A stretch of 64,000 nt of DNA from Halopenitus malekzadehii (GTDB taxonomy: Archaea; Halobacteriota; Halobacteria; Halobacteriales; Haloferacaceae), in assembly GCF_900108505.1 (NCBI RefSeq), contig NZ_FNWU01000003.1:1-64000 (forward strand). The letters run 5' to 3'. The number at the start of each line of letters is the position of its first letter. The stretch's first letter is position 1. Of this stretch, positions 29,323-38,391 are shown one piece after another. The translations under genes and the position numbers were made by a program. The notes beneath the pieces are model-generated. The model saw only the letters and a list, made by a program, of their open reading frames with translations, had not been told where the DNA came from and did not search any database.

Positions 29323-29400
29323 TATTCTCATCCGTGTTCGTCCGGGCTGGTTCGCCGACGAGCCGACGGTATTTATTCATTGGCGCGATCGATCGTGTGT

Positions 29401-29727
29401 ATGAGCCTCGACCGATACGCCGACGCGATCGCCGACCTCGATCCCGACCAGGGCGAGGTCCAAAGCACCGAAGTCGTCGTGACCGACGACGTGCTGGTGA
29501 AGGCGTTCGTCCTCGCGCCCGGCGGGGAGATCGCACCGCACGAACACGACGGCGCCACCAACGTCTTCCACGTCCTCGAGGGATCTCCGACCATCGTTCG
29601 CGGGGCGGAGACCGAACGGATCGAGGCGCCCGGCGTCGTACACAACGAGCGCGGGGTCGCCCACGGCGCCCGCAACGAATCCGACGACCGGGCCGTACTG
29701 ACCGCGAGCCTCTGTCCGCTCCCGTGA
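29401..29727 (+). CDS. Cupin-domain protein
   Basis: 108 residues, a single cupin barrel. Metal ligands are likely H47 and H49 in IAPHEHDG plus a later histidine (GVVHNERGVAHGARN). TATTTATT 24-31 nt upstream supports the ATG. The next gene, a rhodanese, starts four bases after its stop, so the two are co-transcribed. Substrate unknown. Confidence 0.85.
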   Translation: MSLDRYADAIADLDPDQGEVQSTEVVVTDDVLVKAFVLAPGGEIAPHEHDGATNVFHVLEGSPTIVRGAETERIEAPGVVHNERGVAHGARNESDDRAVLTASLCPLP

Positions 29728-29730
29728 CCG

Positions 29731-30192
29731 ATGAGCGCCGAGATCGACGTCGACGAACTCGAACCGTTGATCGAGAGCGAGGGAGATTCGCCCGCGGGCT
29801 CGCTCGTGATCGTGGACATCCGGTCGACACGGACCTTCGATCGCGGCCACATCCCCGGCAGTCGGAACGTCCCGGCCCCCGAGTTGCGGAGCCGCCTCGA
29901 GGAGATGGCCGATGCAAACCGGATCGTGACGGTCTGTCCCCACGGAATATCCAGCCAGCAGGCGGCCGATCTGATCGCGTCGTCCACGATCACGGCAGAC
30001 GTGACCGTCGAGAGCCTCCGCGGCGGACTGGCAGCTTGGGACGGCCCGATGGAGACGGCCGCGACCGGCGCCGGATCGGCTGACGAGGGGCTCCACCAGG
30101 GATCGGCGGACGAAGGACCTTACCGGGAACCGACGGATGAGGGACCTCGGCGGACGGGTCCGAACGGGTCTGACCCCGAGGCACCGTTTTGA
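29731..30192 (+). CDS. Rhodanese-like sulfurtransferase domain protein
   Basis: 153 residues. The single rhodanese domain has VIVDIRSTRTFDRGHIPGSRNVP and the active-site loop VCPHGISS with C69. The last 50 residues are low-complexity with imperfect repeats (GSADEGLHQ, GSADEGPYR, EPTDEGPRR). Co-transcribed with the cupin gene. Probably carries persulfide; the acceptor is unknown. Confidence 0.85.
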   Translation: MSAEIDVDELEPLIESEGDSPAGSLVIVDIRSTRTFDRGHIPGSRNVPAPELRSRLEEMADANRIVTVCPHGISSQQAADLIASSTITADVTVESLRGGLAAWDGPMETAATGAGSADEGLHQGSADEGPYREPTDEGPRRTGPNGSDPEAPF

Positions 30193-30270
30193 GGCCGACC
30201 CGCAAACCGTCCGGGGACGACCCGCAGACGGCCTGCAGACGGCCCGCTGACGATCGTCCCCCGTCCGCCT

Positions 30271-30787
30271 CTACGATCGTCGCGTTCGCGCCGCAACGAG
30301 AATGGACGCGAGCAGCAGCACGACGATCGCCACCACAGGACCGAATCCGGGGACACCCTCATCGGTCCGCGTGTCCGAGCCCGAGCCGACATCGGTCGAT
30401 CCGCCGGCAGCGGAGTCGCCGTCCGCGGTCCCTTCACGGTCCTCCGTGACCGTGAGCGAGACGCGCTTCCCGCCGAACTCGATCGTCGTCTCACCGAACT
30501 CGGTCGACCCGTCGGAGCGCGTTCCGGACCCGGATCGCGTCGGTCGTCGCGGCGGACGGCGCCTCGTCGATCGCAGCGGACGATGTATCGGCCGTTGTAG
30601 TGGCCGGTGCCTCGCTTGTCACGGTGGCCGGCTCCCCGCTGGTCACGGTCGCCGGTGCCTCGATCGCCGTCGGCACTGCCTGTTGGGCGGTCAGGTCCGC
30701 ACCCGCCATAACCGGAGCCGAAACGACGCGGGCGAGGAGCAACACCGGCAGAGCGAGCGCGATCACCCGGTGAACGTGCGCGCGCAT
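30271..30787 (-). pseudogene. PGF-CTERM-type surface protein gene split by a frameshift
   Basis: Frame 1 starts at ATG 30787 (TTATAA box at 30812-30817) with a signal peptide, then a Thr/Ala-rich stretch with short repeats (PATVTSGE, PATVTSEA), and ends at a stop near 30491. A second frame carries on with FGETTIEFGGKRVSLTVTED, a Ser/Gly linker and VPGFGPVVAIVVLLLASILVAARTRR, the PGF-CTERM plus helix plus basic tail recognised by archaeosortase. It stops at 30271-30273. The halves join if one base is lost around 30510-30560. Either a sequencing error or a real lesion. Confidence 0.7.
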
Positions 30788-30912
30788 ACGCCGTGACGCG
30801 CGACGATCGCCTTATAACTCGGGGATGCACCGTCGACGAGCGGACGCCCGTCGACCGGATCACGCCACCGTCTGACAAACCCTTAAGTAGCAGGGCCGAC
30901 CAATAGTCGGTG

Positions 30913-31317
30913 ATGGGCAACAAGAACAAGACCATCTCGTTCCGCGTCAACGAGGACGCCTTCGAGACCCTCCGCGAGATCGCCGAGCAGCGCGACATCT
31001 CGTTGTCCGCCGTGTTCCGCGATTACGTGGACACGCTGGTTGCCCACGACGGCAAGGTCCGCGTCGTCCCCGAACACGAACTCGAGAGCGCGGGCGAAAG
31101 CGACGACTCCTTCCCGCCGAAGGTGGAGGTACCGAAGAGCTTCATCCGCGAGCACGAGCGGCTGGAGCTCGAGGCCGACCACCTCCGCGAGCAGCTCGAG
31201 GAGCACAAACGCTACGTCACCTACCTGCGCGAGCAGCTCGAGGACGAGGACGAGGAGGTTATCCAGCTCGAGGAGCTCGACGGCGACGCCGATGAGCCGT
31301 CCTTCCGGCTCGGGTGA
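30913..31317 (+). CDS. Ribbon-helix-helix protein with coiled coil
   Basis: 134 residues from the ATG at 30913 (a GTG one codon earlier also fits). NKTISFRVNEDAFETLREIAEQRDISLSAVFRDYVDTLV is a CopG/MetJ-type ribbon-helix-helix, then a charged coiled coil (RLELEADHLREQLEEHKRYVTYLREQLEDEDE). CTTAAG 26-31 nt upstream marks the promoter. Likely a dimeric DNA-binding regulator; no target visible. Confidence 0.82.
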   Translation: MGNKNKTISFRVNEDAFETLREIAEQRDISLSAVFRDYVDTLVAHDGKVRVVPEHELESAGESDDSFPPKVEVPKSFIREHERLELEADHLREQLEEHKRYVTYLREQLEDEDEEVIQLEELDGDADEPSFRLG

Positions 31318-31343
31318 CCCCTCCGAGGACTGCGTCCGGATCG

Positions 31344-32549
31344 TCAGGCGGCTCGATCGGCGAACTCGGCCGCGGACGTGCGCGTTCCCTTCGTGATCAG
31401 GACGTCGCCGGCCTGCAACACCGTATCGATGTCCGGGCCGACGAGCCAGCCCTCCCCCGGCCGTCGAACCGCCAGGACGCTCGTCGAGACGGATGTCTCG
31501 GGAACGCCCTCGTGGATCGCGGTCCCGTCGAGGTCGCTGTCGGGATCCACCGTCGTTCGAGTGATGATCTCGTCGGACTCCTTGACCGCCAGCTCCACGA
31601 CCGGATGGACGTCGAGGTCGCGGAGGACGCCCTCGGTGATCTCCACGGCGGCGTCGGAGATGACCTCCGTCGCGACGCCGAGGTGGATGAGCCCCCGGAG
31701 TGCGACCGGGTCGTCGGCCTCCCGGGCCGCCCGGAGCGTCCACGCCTCGAATCGGGACTGCAGCGCGTCGACCTCGACCTCGAGGTTGCTCACCTCCTCG
31801 GCCAGCTCCTCGGCGTCGAACAGCACCGATCCGTAGGCGAGATCAACCGCGAGCTCCGAGAGATTCTTCATCAACACGATCGAATCGACCGCCCGCTCGA
31901 GGTCCGAGACGTCCGGCTCGATGGGCTCGTCGGCCACGTAGGCCTCCTCGGTCGCGGTCTCGTGGACGTCCGGGATCGACGCCTCCGGCCCGCGGAAGAT
32001 GGCCACGTCGTCGGGACACAGCGTGGTCGTGGGGCCGGGATTCAGGATCCACTCATCCGCACGGCGGATCGCGATGATCCGGACGCCGGTCTCCGACTCG
32101 AGGTCGATGTCCTGTAGCGTCCGGCCGGAGTACGGCGATCCCTCCGCGATCGTCCCGCGAACGAGCAGTTCGACCGCCTCGGAGAGGGCGCCACGCATCG
32201 CGTCGGGGAGCCCGATCTCCTCTAAGACGACCTTCGCGATGTCACCGGCGGCATCGCTGATCTTGTCCGCGCCCGCGATCACGCCGAGAACCGGCGCGAG
32301 CTGCTCGGCCTCGTTCGGATTCCGGGCGGCAAGCATCAGGCTCATTCGGGCCCGCATCTGGAGAACGTCCATCTTGTGCTCCAGTTCGAGCACCTCGCGG
32401 GCGATGTCGGTGCTCTGGTGGAGGACGGCCGAGTACGAGAGGTCGATGAGCAGCTCCGCGGTGTCCTTCATCTCGACGAGCAGGTCCTTGACGCTCGCCG
32501 GCTCGTATTCGACCGTTTCGGGGGTCCGATCCCCCTCGAATCGTCCCAT
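31344..32549 (-). CDS. PhoU-TrkA_C tandem protein (potassium channel/transport regulator-like)
   Basis: 401 residues. Two internally similar halves each have a PhoU-like helical segment (LLIDLSYSAVLHQSTDIAREVLELEHKMDVLQ and LAVDLAYGSVLFDAEELAEEVSNLEVEVDALQ) followed by an RCK-C/TrkA-C beta domain (GVRIIAIRRADEWILNPGPTTTL ... and VLAVRRPGEGWLVGPDIDTVLQ ...). TrkA-C domains bind ligands such as c-di-AMP. The upstream channel-forming part is absent, so it probably regulates a separate potassium transporter. Starts at ATG 32549. Confidence 0.87.
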   Translation of the reverse strand: MGRFEGDRTPETVEYEPASVKDLLVEMKDTAELLIDLSYSAVLHQSTDIAREVLELEHKMDVLQMRARMSLMLAARNPNEAEQLAPVLGVIAGADKISDAAGDIAKVVLEEIGLPDAMRGALSEAVELLVRGTIAEGSPYSGRTLQDIDLESETGVRIIAIRRADEWILNPGPTTTLCPDDVAIFRGPEASIPDVHETATEEAYVADEPIEPDVSDLERAVDSIVLMKNLSELAVDLAYGSVLFDAEELAEEVSNLEVEVDALQSRFEAWTLRAAREADDPVALRGLIHLGVATEVISDAAVEITEGVLRDLDVHPVVELAVKESDEIITRTTVDPDSDLDGTAIHEGVPETSVSTSVLAVRRPGEGWLVGPDIDTVLQAGDVLITKGTRTSAAEFADRAA

Positions 32550-32632
32550 ACGCGACACTCACCGGCGCGTGGCAAAAGCCTTGTCACGTCGCCGACGGAC
32601 GGTTCGCGACGACGCTGACGGGATCCGGACCC

Positions 32633-33244
32633 TCATCGATCGCCGTCGCATCGATCGTCGCCGAGCGCCGCCCGCCCGCGGTCGGTGAGAGCGTACCGGA
32701 CGGCTGTATCGGCTGCGTTCGTCTCACCGTCGGTCGGCGCAGTCGCCTCGCCGTCGACGGCGTCGACGAGATCAAGCAGCGCGAGCCAGCCGAGCAGATC
32801 GGCGGTTCGGTCGTGCCAGATCGTCTCCCACGTGTCCGGGTTCTTGTGGTGTTCGTAGGTCGGGACGTCGTCGCGAACGCGGTCGAACACGGCGTCGGGG
32901 GATGCACCACGCTCGCCAGCGTCGGTAGCGTGCTGATTGACCGCCGCGACCGCCGCGAGCGTTTCGGGAGCGAGCAGCACCCGGTCGAGAAACGACGTGC
33001 GGAGGTGCTCGACGGTCGGCTCGCGGTCGGTGCGGGAAAACCCGACGTCGGTTTCCTGCGCCAGCTCGAGGGCCCGCAGGAACGTGAGCCAGGTGCGTGC
33101 CACGTCGCGGCTCGGGAAGTCGAGCCGGCGTTGGAGCCGGGCACAGCAGTCCGACTCGTCGCCGGGAACCAGCGGAACCGCCCGTTGCGCCTCGCGAACG
33201 CGGTCGAGGGCGGCGGGCGGCGCGGGGAGCATCTTGAAACGCAT
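32633..33244 (-). CDS. Unknown haloarchaeal protein
   Basis: 203 residues, soluble and helical. No motif that I recognise; the pattern TWLTFLRALELAQETDVGFSRTDREPT ... LAPETLAAVAAV suggests a folded, conserved helical domain, and the end (AVRYALTDRGRAAL) resembles a winged-helix closing strand. It lies 19 nt downstream of mch on the same strand, so probably in one transcript. Confidence 0.75.
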   Translation of the reverse strand: MRFKMLPAPPAALDRVREAQRAVPLVPGDESDCCARLQRRLDFPSRDVARTWLTFLRALELAQETDVGFSRTDREPTVEHLRTSFLDRVLLAPETLAAVAAVNQHATDAGERGASPDAVFDRVRDDVPTYEHHKNPDTWETIWHDRTADLLGWLALLDLVDAVDGEATAPTDGETNAADTAVRYALTDRGRAALGDDRCDGDR

Positions 33245-33263
33245 CGGTGGGTCTCGTGGCGGG

Positions 33264-34223
33264 TTACTCGAAGCCGTATCCGGCGGCGTCAGTCATCCCG
33301 AACGACTCGGCGAGCAGATCCTCGTCGGTCTCCCCGTAGCTGTAGGTCGGACCGTCGACGACGTCGACGGTGACGCTGGCGGGCGCGAACACCGTCTCGG
33401 GGACGTCGTGGAAGTCCCAGTCGGCGTCCTCGAACACCTCGATGAAGGGGGTGCCGTAGTCGTCACGAACCGTGGAGACGATCTCGTCGAACCGGTCGTC
33501 GTCCCGGGCGACCTGGAGGTAGACCTCGCCGCCGTACGCGAGCGCGTCGTTGGTCCGACCCATCGCGACGTCCTCGTCGTAGCTCACCGGGGCCACCGGC
33601 GCGGAGCCGGTCGCCGTGAGGACGTCCGTCGGGTCGTAGCCGATCTCGAGCAACCGGAACATCGCGAGCTCCGGCGCGCGGGCAGCCATCGTGACCGAGC
33701 CGACGATCGAGCCGGTCGCAAAGGTCGGCAGGAAGACGCCGGACGTGTCGACGCCGGCCAGATCCGCGGCGTGCTCGGCGATCGCGTCATCCGGCAGCGA
33801 CGCCGATTCGACCGCCAGCGTCGCGAACTCCGACTCGTCGTAGTAGCCGACGCGCTCGAACTCGGTCTCGCGGCCCACCAGCGCGCGAGCCGGTCCCGAG
33901 CCGAGCCCCTCGAAGTCATCGAAGGAGAGCTCCCAGCCGGCCTTCTGGGAGCACAATAGCGCGATCGCGGGATGGTCGGTCGAGACCTCGACGTACGGTC
34001 GGGGCGTGCCCGCCAGTTGCCCCGTCCGTGTCGTCAGGTTCGCCAGTCCGGCGGTCTGGATCTCCGCGAGCAGGATCCCCGCCTCGATGCCGCCGTCCGC
34101 CTCGACCCCGAAGTCGATGACGGTGGCCTCAGAGTCCAGCTCGTGGGGGACGATCTTGAGCTCGCCGGCAAAGTCGAGTGCCTCGTCGACGAGTTCGATC
34201 GCGGTCCGATTGATGCTGTCCAT
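33264..34223 (-). CDS. mch: Methenyltetrahydromethanopterin cyclohydrolase
   Basis: 319 residues, the family's length. Mch interconverts methenyl- and formyl-tetrahydromethanopterin. Recognisable stretches include EIQTAGLANLTTRTG, STDHPAIALLCSQKAGW, GSGPARAL and the end region with GGEVYLQV. Start ATG 34223, with TATA-like TTGATAAG about 30 nt upstream. In a non-methanogen it probably serves a C1-carrier pathway with a pterin or folate. mptA, which begins archaeal pterin synthesis, is elsewhere in the window (61137). Confidence 0.92.
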   Translation of the reverse strand: MDSINRTAIELVDEALDFAGELKIVPHELDSEATVIDFGVEADGGIEAGILLAEIQTAGLANLTTRTGQLAGTPRPYVEVSTDHPAIALLCSQKAGWELSFDDFEGLGSGPARALVGRETEFERVGYYDESEFATLAVESASLPDDAIAEHAADLAGVDTSGVFLPTFATGSIVGSVTMAARAPELAMFRLLEIGYDPTDVLTATGSAPVAPVSYDEDVAMGRTNDALAYGGEVYLQVARDDDRFDEIVSTVRDDYGTPFIEVFEDADWDFHDVPETVFAPASVTVDVVDGPTYSYGETDEDLLAESFGMTDAAGYGFE

Positions 34224-34381
34224 ACGAACGCTGGGGACTCCTCGCCTAAGGGGCTTATCAAGCAGCCAGGAATCGTTCGTCGTTGGACCCGGTCGCCGCG
34301 CACGTCTCGACGACATTCCGGAGATCGTCGACGGTCCATCGCCGGAGGTTTATCCCGGATACCGACACATCCCGGGCCACG

Positions 34382-35053
34382 ATGTTCGACGCACTCGCCC
34401 GGCGGTCCGACGACGCGATCTCACGACGGTCGATCCTCGGCGGAACCGCCGGGATCCTCGGCGCGGCAGCGACCGGCGGCGTCCTCCTCACCACGGGCCC
34501 GACCGTCGCAAGCGCCGCGATCGACGGCGACCCGGCGGCGCTGGAGGCGGGCGACACGCCGACGGTCATCAGCAACGACGGCGGGATCGAGGCCGTCTAT
34601 CTCACGCCCGAGGTCACCGTCGAGTGGGCGAACTTCGGAAGCGGGGTCCAAACGATCGACCTGACGGTCGCGGTCGGGAGCGACGACGGCGTGGACACGA
34701 TCGTCGAGGAGACGCTGGCGACCGCCACGGAGACGCCCGGCCCGATCGCCGAGACGAAACCGGCGGACGGAACGACCGGCTTCGGGGACGTTGCCGGCGC
34801 CCTCTCGCTCACGCTGGAGCGACTCGACGCGACGGAGATCGGCGACGCCGTCACGAGGGATTCGCTGAGCGACCCGACACTGCAGGCCGGGGAGACGGCC
34901 GCAACCGTGCTGGACGTGGTCCTCCGGGCGGATCTGACCGGCTATGAGGGCGAGTCCGAGACCGTGCTGCGAACGACGAGCTTCGAGGTCGCGGTTCGCA
35001 ATCCGGAGGGGAGTGCCGACGCCGGCGGGACCGTGAACACGGAGGCCGTCTGA
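34382..35053 (+). CDS. Tat-exported protein, function unknown
   Basis: 223 residues. The N-terminus DAISRRSILGGTAGILGAAATGG is a twin-arginine signal (SRRSIL) with a hydrophobic core; cleavage is likely near VASAA. The mature part is beta-rich (TVISNDGGIEAVYLTPEVTVEWANFGSGVQTIDLTV), compatible with an immunoglobulin-like exported domain. GGTTTATCC about 30 nt before the ATG supports the start. Not recognised further. Confidence 0.78.
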   Translation: MFDALARRSDDAISRRSILGGTAGILGAAATGGVLLTTGPTVASAAIDGDPAALEAGDTPTVISNDGGIEAVYLTPEVTVEWANFGSGVQTIDLTVAVGSDDGVDTIVEETLATATETPGPIAETKPADGTTGFGDVAGALSLTLERLDATEIGDAVTRDSLSDPTLQAGETAATVLDVVLRADLTGYEGESETVLRTTSFEVAVRNPEGSADAGGTVNTEAV

Positions 35054-35059
35054 GCCGTG

Positions 35060-35377
35060 TCAATCGTGACGGGAGCGGGTGGCCTCGCGGCCGAGATGCT
35101 CCTCGACGGCCGCAACCTTTGCGGCGGCTGGGGCGTCGACGGTGCGCTTGTCGTCGATCTTCAGAACCGTCGAGACACGGTCGGCATCGACCGCGGTGTG
35201 GGCCGCCTCGACCGCCTCGAACAACGTCCCGACGTCGTCGGCCTCGATCACCGTCCCCATCGGGTTCGTCTCGTAGCTCACCGGGAAGTCGTCGAGGGCC
35301 GCGACGGCGGCGGCGACCTCCTCGGACATACTCCCCTCGATCACGGGCGCAACGCTCAACAGGGCAACGACGGTCAT
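35060..35377 (-). CDS. MTH1187/YkoF-type thiamine-binding protein
   Basis: 105 residues. The ferredoxin-like fold of the Thiamin_BP (formerly DUF77) family: VVALLSVAPVIEGSMSEEVAAAVAALDDFPVSYETNPMGTVIEAD. Members bind thiamine or a similar small ligand. Convergent with the Tat-exported protein gene, 6 nt apart. Confidence 0.85.
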   Translation of the reverse strand: MTVVALLSVAPVIEGSMSEEVAAAVAALDDFPVSYETNPMGTVIEADDVGTLFEAVEAAHTAVDADRVSTVLKIDDKRTVDAPAAAKVAAVEEHLGREATRSRHD

Positions 35378-35492
35378 ACGCGATCGATCGGTCCCGCATC
35401 GGCTTAAAAGCGGGCGGCGATATGGCGACGCTGTGACGTCGCGGCATCACGGCGTCGGGAGAGGCGGTGAGGGGCGATGAGGGGCCGACGGG

Positions 35493-36455
35493 TCAGTCCG
35501 CGAAGACGTCGGTGAGGAAGGACAGCTGATGGCCGATCGCGGGCTCGAAGTCGGTGCTGTAGACCGACCAGTGGTCGGCCGGCAGCCGGACGTAGGTCCC
35601 ACGGGGAAGCCGGTCGGCCGCCCGCTCGACTGCGTCGACCGGTGCAAGCACGTCGTCAGCCCCCGCGAGCACGAGCGCGGGGACGCGGACGTCCGCAAGT
35701 CGGTCCGTGACGTCGGCTCGAGCGATCGACAGCAGCGAGCCTGCAGGAGTCTCGTTGCGCCAGTCGGAATCCCGGTCGACGAGGTCGAGATAGGCGCGTT
35801 TGGCGTCCGGCGCGGCGACCACCGCCCGATCCTCGGGATCCCCCGCGATCGGAACCGCCCGGCCGCCGGAGATTCCGCCCGGAATCACCTCGCCGATCCG
35901 ACCGCGGATCCCGGCGCCGACCGCCCGGGCGAACGGACCGAATCCGCGCCGTCGAAGGTACGCGCCGCCATCGAGGATCGGGGTGATCGCCATCACGGCG
36001 TCGACGGCACGTCGCTCCTCGGCGACCCACAGGGCGTGTGCGGCCGCGAACCCGGCGCCGTAGGCGACGACCGAGGATCCGAGGTCGGGAACCTCCTGAA
36101 CCCGGTCGACCGCGGCCGCATACGCGCGGCGGTGGCCCGCGGGATCGATCCGCTGGTCGTCGCCGTCGGAGTCGCCAAAGCCCGGATAGTCGAACCGGAA
36201 CGCGGCATAGCCCGCGGCCGCGAACCGCTCCGCGATCGCCGGCAGCCCGAAGGTGGCCTCGGCACCGATCTCCGGTCCCATCACGACGACCGGCGGGTCT
36301 TCGGCCGGCGCGCTTGCGTCCGACGACGGGAGATACAGGCGGCCGCGACAGCTGCCGCCGGCACAGTCCGCGGTCAGCGTTCGGGTCGCGAACCGCTCGC
36401 GAGCCGGACGGTCGAGGTCGCGCTGGGCCCGGTTTCGGGGGATCCGACGAGTCAT
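35493..36455 (-). CDS. Alpha/beta hydrolase-fold protein lacking the nucleophile serine
   Basis: 320 residues. Fold marks: VVVMGPEIGAE, FRFDYPGFGDSDG, a later Asp loop (GADDVLAPVD) and a His (ADHWSVYS). At the nucleophile elbow, where GxSxG is expected, it reads YGAGFA (G133, A134, G135), so the catalytic serine is missing although acid and histidine remain. It may be a non-catalytic member or use another residue. Overlaps the upstream gene as ATGA. Confidence 0.82.
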   Translation of the reverse strand: MTRRIPRNRAQRDLDRPARERFATRTLTADCAGGSCRGRLYLPSSDASAPAEDPPVVVMGPEIGAEATFGLPAIAERFAAAGYAAFRFDYPGFGDSDGDDQRIDPAGHRRAYAAAVDRVQEVPDLGSSVVAYGAGFAAAHALWVAEERRAVDAVMAITPILDGGAYLRRRGFGPFARAVGAGIRGRIGEVIPGGISGGRAVPIAGDPEDRAVVAAPDAKRAYLDLVDRDSDWRNETPAGSLLSIARADVTDRLADVRVPALVLAGADDVLAPVDAVERAADRLPRGTYVRLPADHWSVYSTDFEPAIGHQLSFLTDVFAD

Positions 36456-36883
36456 CGATCAGCCCCCTGATCGGGCTCCGGATCGGGTCCAGTGCCGGCC
36501 CCCTGATCGGCTTCCGTATCGGGTCCATCACCGGCGTCGGCGTCAACGTCGTGGACGACCGTCTCGAGCACCCGCGTGGAGAATTCGGTCTCCGTGAGTT
36601 CCTCGGCGACGAGGTCGTCGATCCACGCCGGGTCGACCGACCACCAGCCGAGCACGTCGCCGGGCGCGCGTATCACCGTCGCTTCGACCGGTTGTGGGTT
36701 CCACCGGCCCTGTTCGGCGAGATCGATGAGGGCGTTACACGCCCGTCCGATCTCGCGTTTCGTGACCGTCTCACCGGGGAAGGCGGTCAGGTACGTCACG
36801 TCGACGGTCCCCGCCGTGAGGGAGAGCGACTCGACGCTGACCCCGAAGCTTCGAAGTTCGTCCGCGAGCGCGTCCGCGTCCAT
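36452..36883 (-). CDS. Conserved haloarchaeal protein of unknown function
   Basis: 143 residues from the ATG at 36883. An alpha/beta domain (ELRSFGVSVESLSLTAGTVDVTYLTAFPGETVTKREIGRACNALIDLAEQG ... EATVIRAPGDVLGWWSVDPAWIDDLVAEELTETEFSTRVLETV) is followed by a low-complexity tail with repeats of PDTEADQGAGTG type. The stop overlaps the start of the hydrolase-fold gene, so they are an operon. Function unknown. Confidence 0.75.
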   Translation of the reverse strand: MDADALADELRSFGVSVESLSLTAGTVDVTYLTAFPGETVTKREIGRACNALIDLAEQGRWNPQPVEATVIRAPGDVLGWWSVDPAWIDDLVAEELTETEFSTRVLETVVHDVDADAGDGPDTEADQGAGTGPDPEPDQGADR

Positions 36884-37222
36884 ACCGGTCGGTAGCGGTC
36901 GGCGTGGTAAATCGGTACCGGCAGCAAGACGGCGATCGGAACGTCCGAGTGAACGAGGATGTGAAACGGAACGGAATCGAACGAATCGGATCGATCCGGC
37001 GACTCGCCGGGGACTCACGGGATGGAGCGCGCGAAAAGCCGCGGACGGGGGGGATCGTCGGGGGGACGACGAACCAAGTCGCTTGTCAGAGGCACACGAT
37101 TTGGGTTTCCCGCGCGGCACCTGGTTGTAGTGAATCGAGAATAATAACCTTTCCGTCGTGTGTGTTGATCACAGCCACGGGACCCGCGGGATTGATGCGG
37201 CTACGGACGCTGGGGTCGAGGC
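36884..37222. other. Intergenic region without a visible gene
   Basis: About 340 nt between divergent genes. I see no credible coding frame. Around 37136-37150 is an A+T-rich stretch (GAGAATAATAACC) that could be the promoter of the gene at 37223 with a leader of roughly 50 nt. Confidence 0.5.
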
Positions 37223-37432
37223 GTGACGCTTCGTCGCTCCCACGACTGCGTTCGCTGCGGGACGTCGATCGACCCGGGCGAGGAGTTCGGCGCCGTGGAT
37301 GTTCTGGATCCGGTCGGGGAGCTGCAGGTGTTGGTGTGTGTCGACTGCGCGGCGGATCTGCGGGCGTTCCTGGACGGGACCACGAACCGCAAACCGGGTG
37401 ACTCGTCAGGATCGGGCGATCCGGCCGACTGA
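37223..37432 (+). CDS. Small CxxC ... CxxC zinc-site protein
   Basis: 69 residues from GTG at 37223; no earlier in-frame start is available. CVRCGTSIDPGEEFGAVDVLDPVGELQVLVCVDCAADL forms a four-cysteine site. The fold resembles other tiny haloarchaeal zinc proteins of unknown role. The following yqeC begins 91 nt later. Confidence 0.65.
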   Translation: MTLRRSHDCVRCGTSIDPGEEFGAVDVLDPVGELQVLVCVDCAADLRAFLDGTTNRKPGDSSGSGDPAD

Positions 37433-37523
37433 GGATCCGAGCGATCGAGGGGTCGACCGACCGAGAGAGCGACCGATCGCCGTCGACACCCATTTCGGCG
37501 ACAGGCCCGAACGCCGGATCGAG

Positions 37524-38345
37524 ATGGATCCGATCGAGGCGTTCCGAGCCGATGGCGCCGCCGTGGCGGTCGTCGGCGCCGGCGGCAAGAAGACGACGAT
37601 GTACACGCTCGCGAATCTGCTCGACCACGCGGTCGTCACCGCGACCGTCCGGATCCCGATCTTCGATCCGAACGTGGCGAGCGTCTCGGTCACGGCCGAT
37701 CCGGTCGAGCGGCTCGATCGAATCACGACGAACCCGAAGGCGGCGTTCCCGCTCGGGTTGGTCCCGGCCCGCGAACGCGAGGACCGATATCTCGGCTACG
37801 ATCGAGAGACGGTGAGTCGGATCATCGAGGCCCACGACGGGCCGGTTCTCATAAAGGCGGACGGGGCCCGGACGCGGGAGTTCAAGGCGCCCGGCGAGTC
37901 GGAGCCGCAGATCCCCGACGCCGCGGACGTGGTAGTGCCGGTCGCGAGCGTCGCCGTCGTTGGCGAACCGCTCACCGACGAGCTGGTGCACCGCCCCGAG
38001 CGCGTCGTCGACGTCGCCCGCGGATCCGGGCTCGACGTCGCGCTCGGCGATACGGTCACGCCCGAACTCGTCGGCACGGTCCTGGCCAGCCCGGACGGCG
38101 GACTCGCCGGCATTCCCGACGGCGCGTCCGTGATCCCTCTGCTCAACAAGGTCGACGATGCCGACGCGGCGGCGACCGCCCGGGCGGTCGCGAGCGTCGT
38201 TCGGGAACGGATGGCTGAGCAGCGACGGAAGTCGCGAGGCACGTCGTCGTTCCCGTCGGTACCCCACGTCGTGCTCGGGCGGCTGATCAACGGGAACGTC
38301 GTCGATCTGGTGCCGGTGGACGGCGACGATCCGACGGTCGAGTGA
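37524..38345 (+). CDS. yqeC: YqeC-family protein (molybdenum hydroxylase accessory)
   Basis: 273 residues from the ATG at 37524. The P-loop-like start VAVVGAGGKKTTMYTLANLL, IKADGARTREFKAPGESEPQIPD and PLLNKVDDADAA are YqeC features. In bacteria YqeC is linked to selenium-dependent molybdenum hydroxylases. No selenium machinery is visible here, so a general role with molybdenum enzymes is more likely. An AOR-family gene and mobA lie 4-6 kb away. Confidence 0.82.
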   Translation: MDPIEAFRADGAAVAVVGAGGKKTTMYTLANLLDHAVVTATVRIPIFDPNVASVSVTADPVERLDRITTNPKAAFPLGLVPAREREDRYLGYDRETVSRIIEAHDGPVLIKADGARTREFKAPGESEPQIPDAADVVVPVASVAVVGEPLTDELVHRPERVVDVARGSGLDVALGDTVTPELVGTVLASPDGGLAGIPDGASVIPLLNKVDDADAAATARAVASVVRERMAEQRRKSRGTSSFPSVPHVVLGRLINGNVVDLVPVDGDDPTVE

Positions 38346-38391
38346 CCCCGCGAGTTGAAACCTTTTTGAGCGTGTCGCCCCGAGACCCGCC

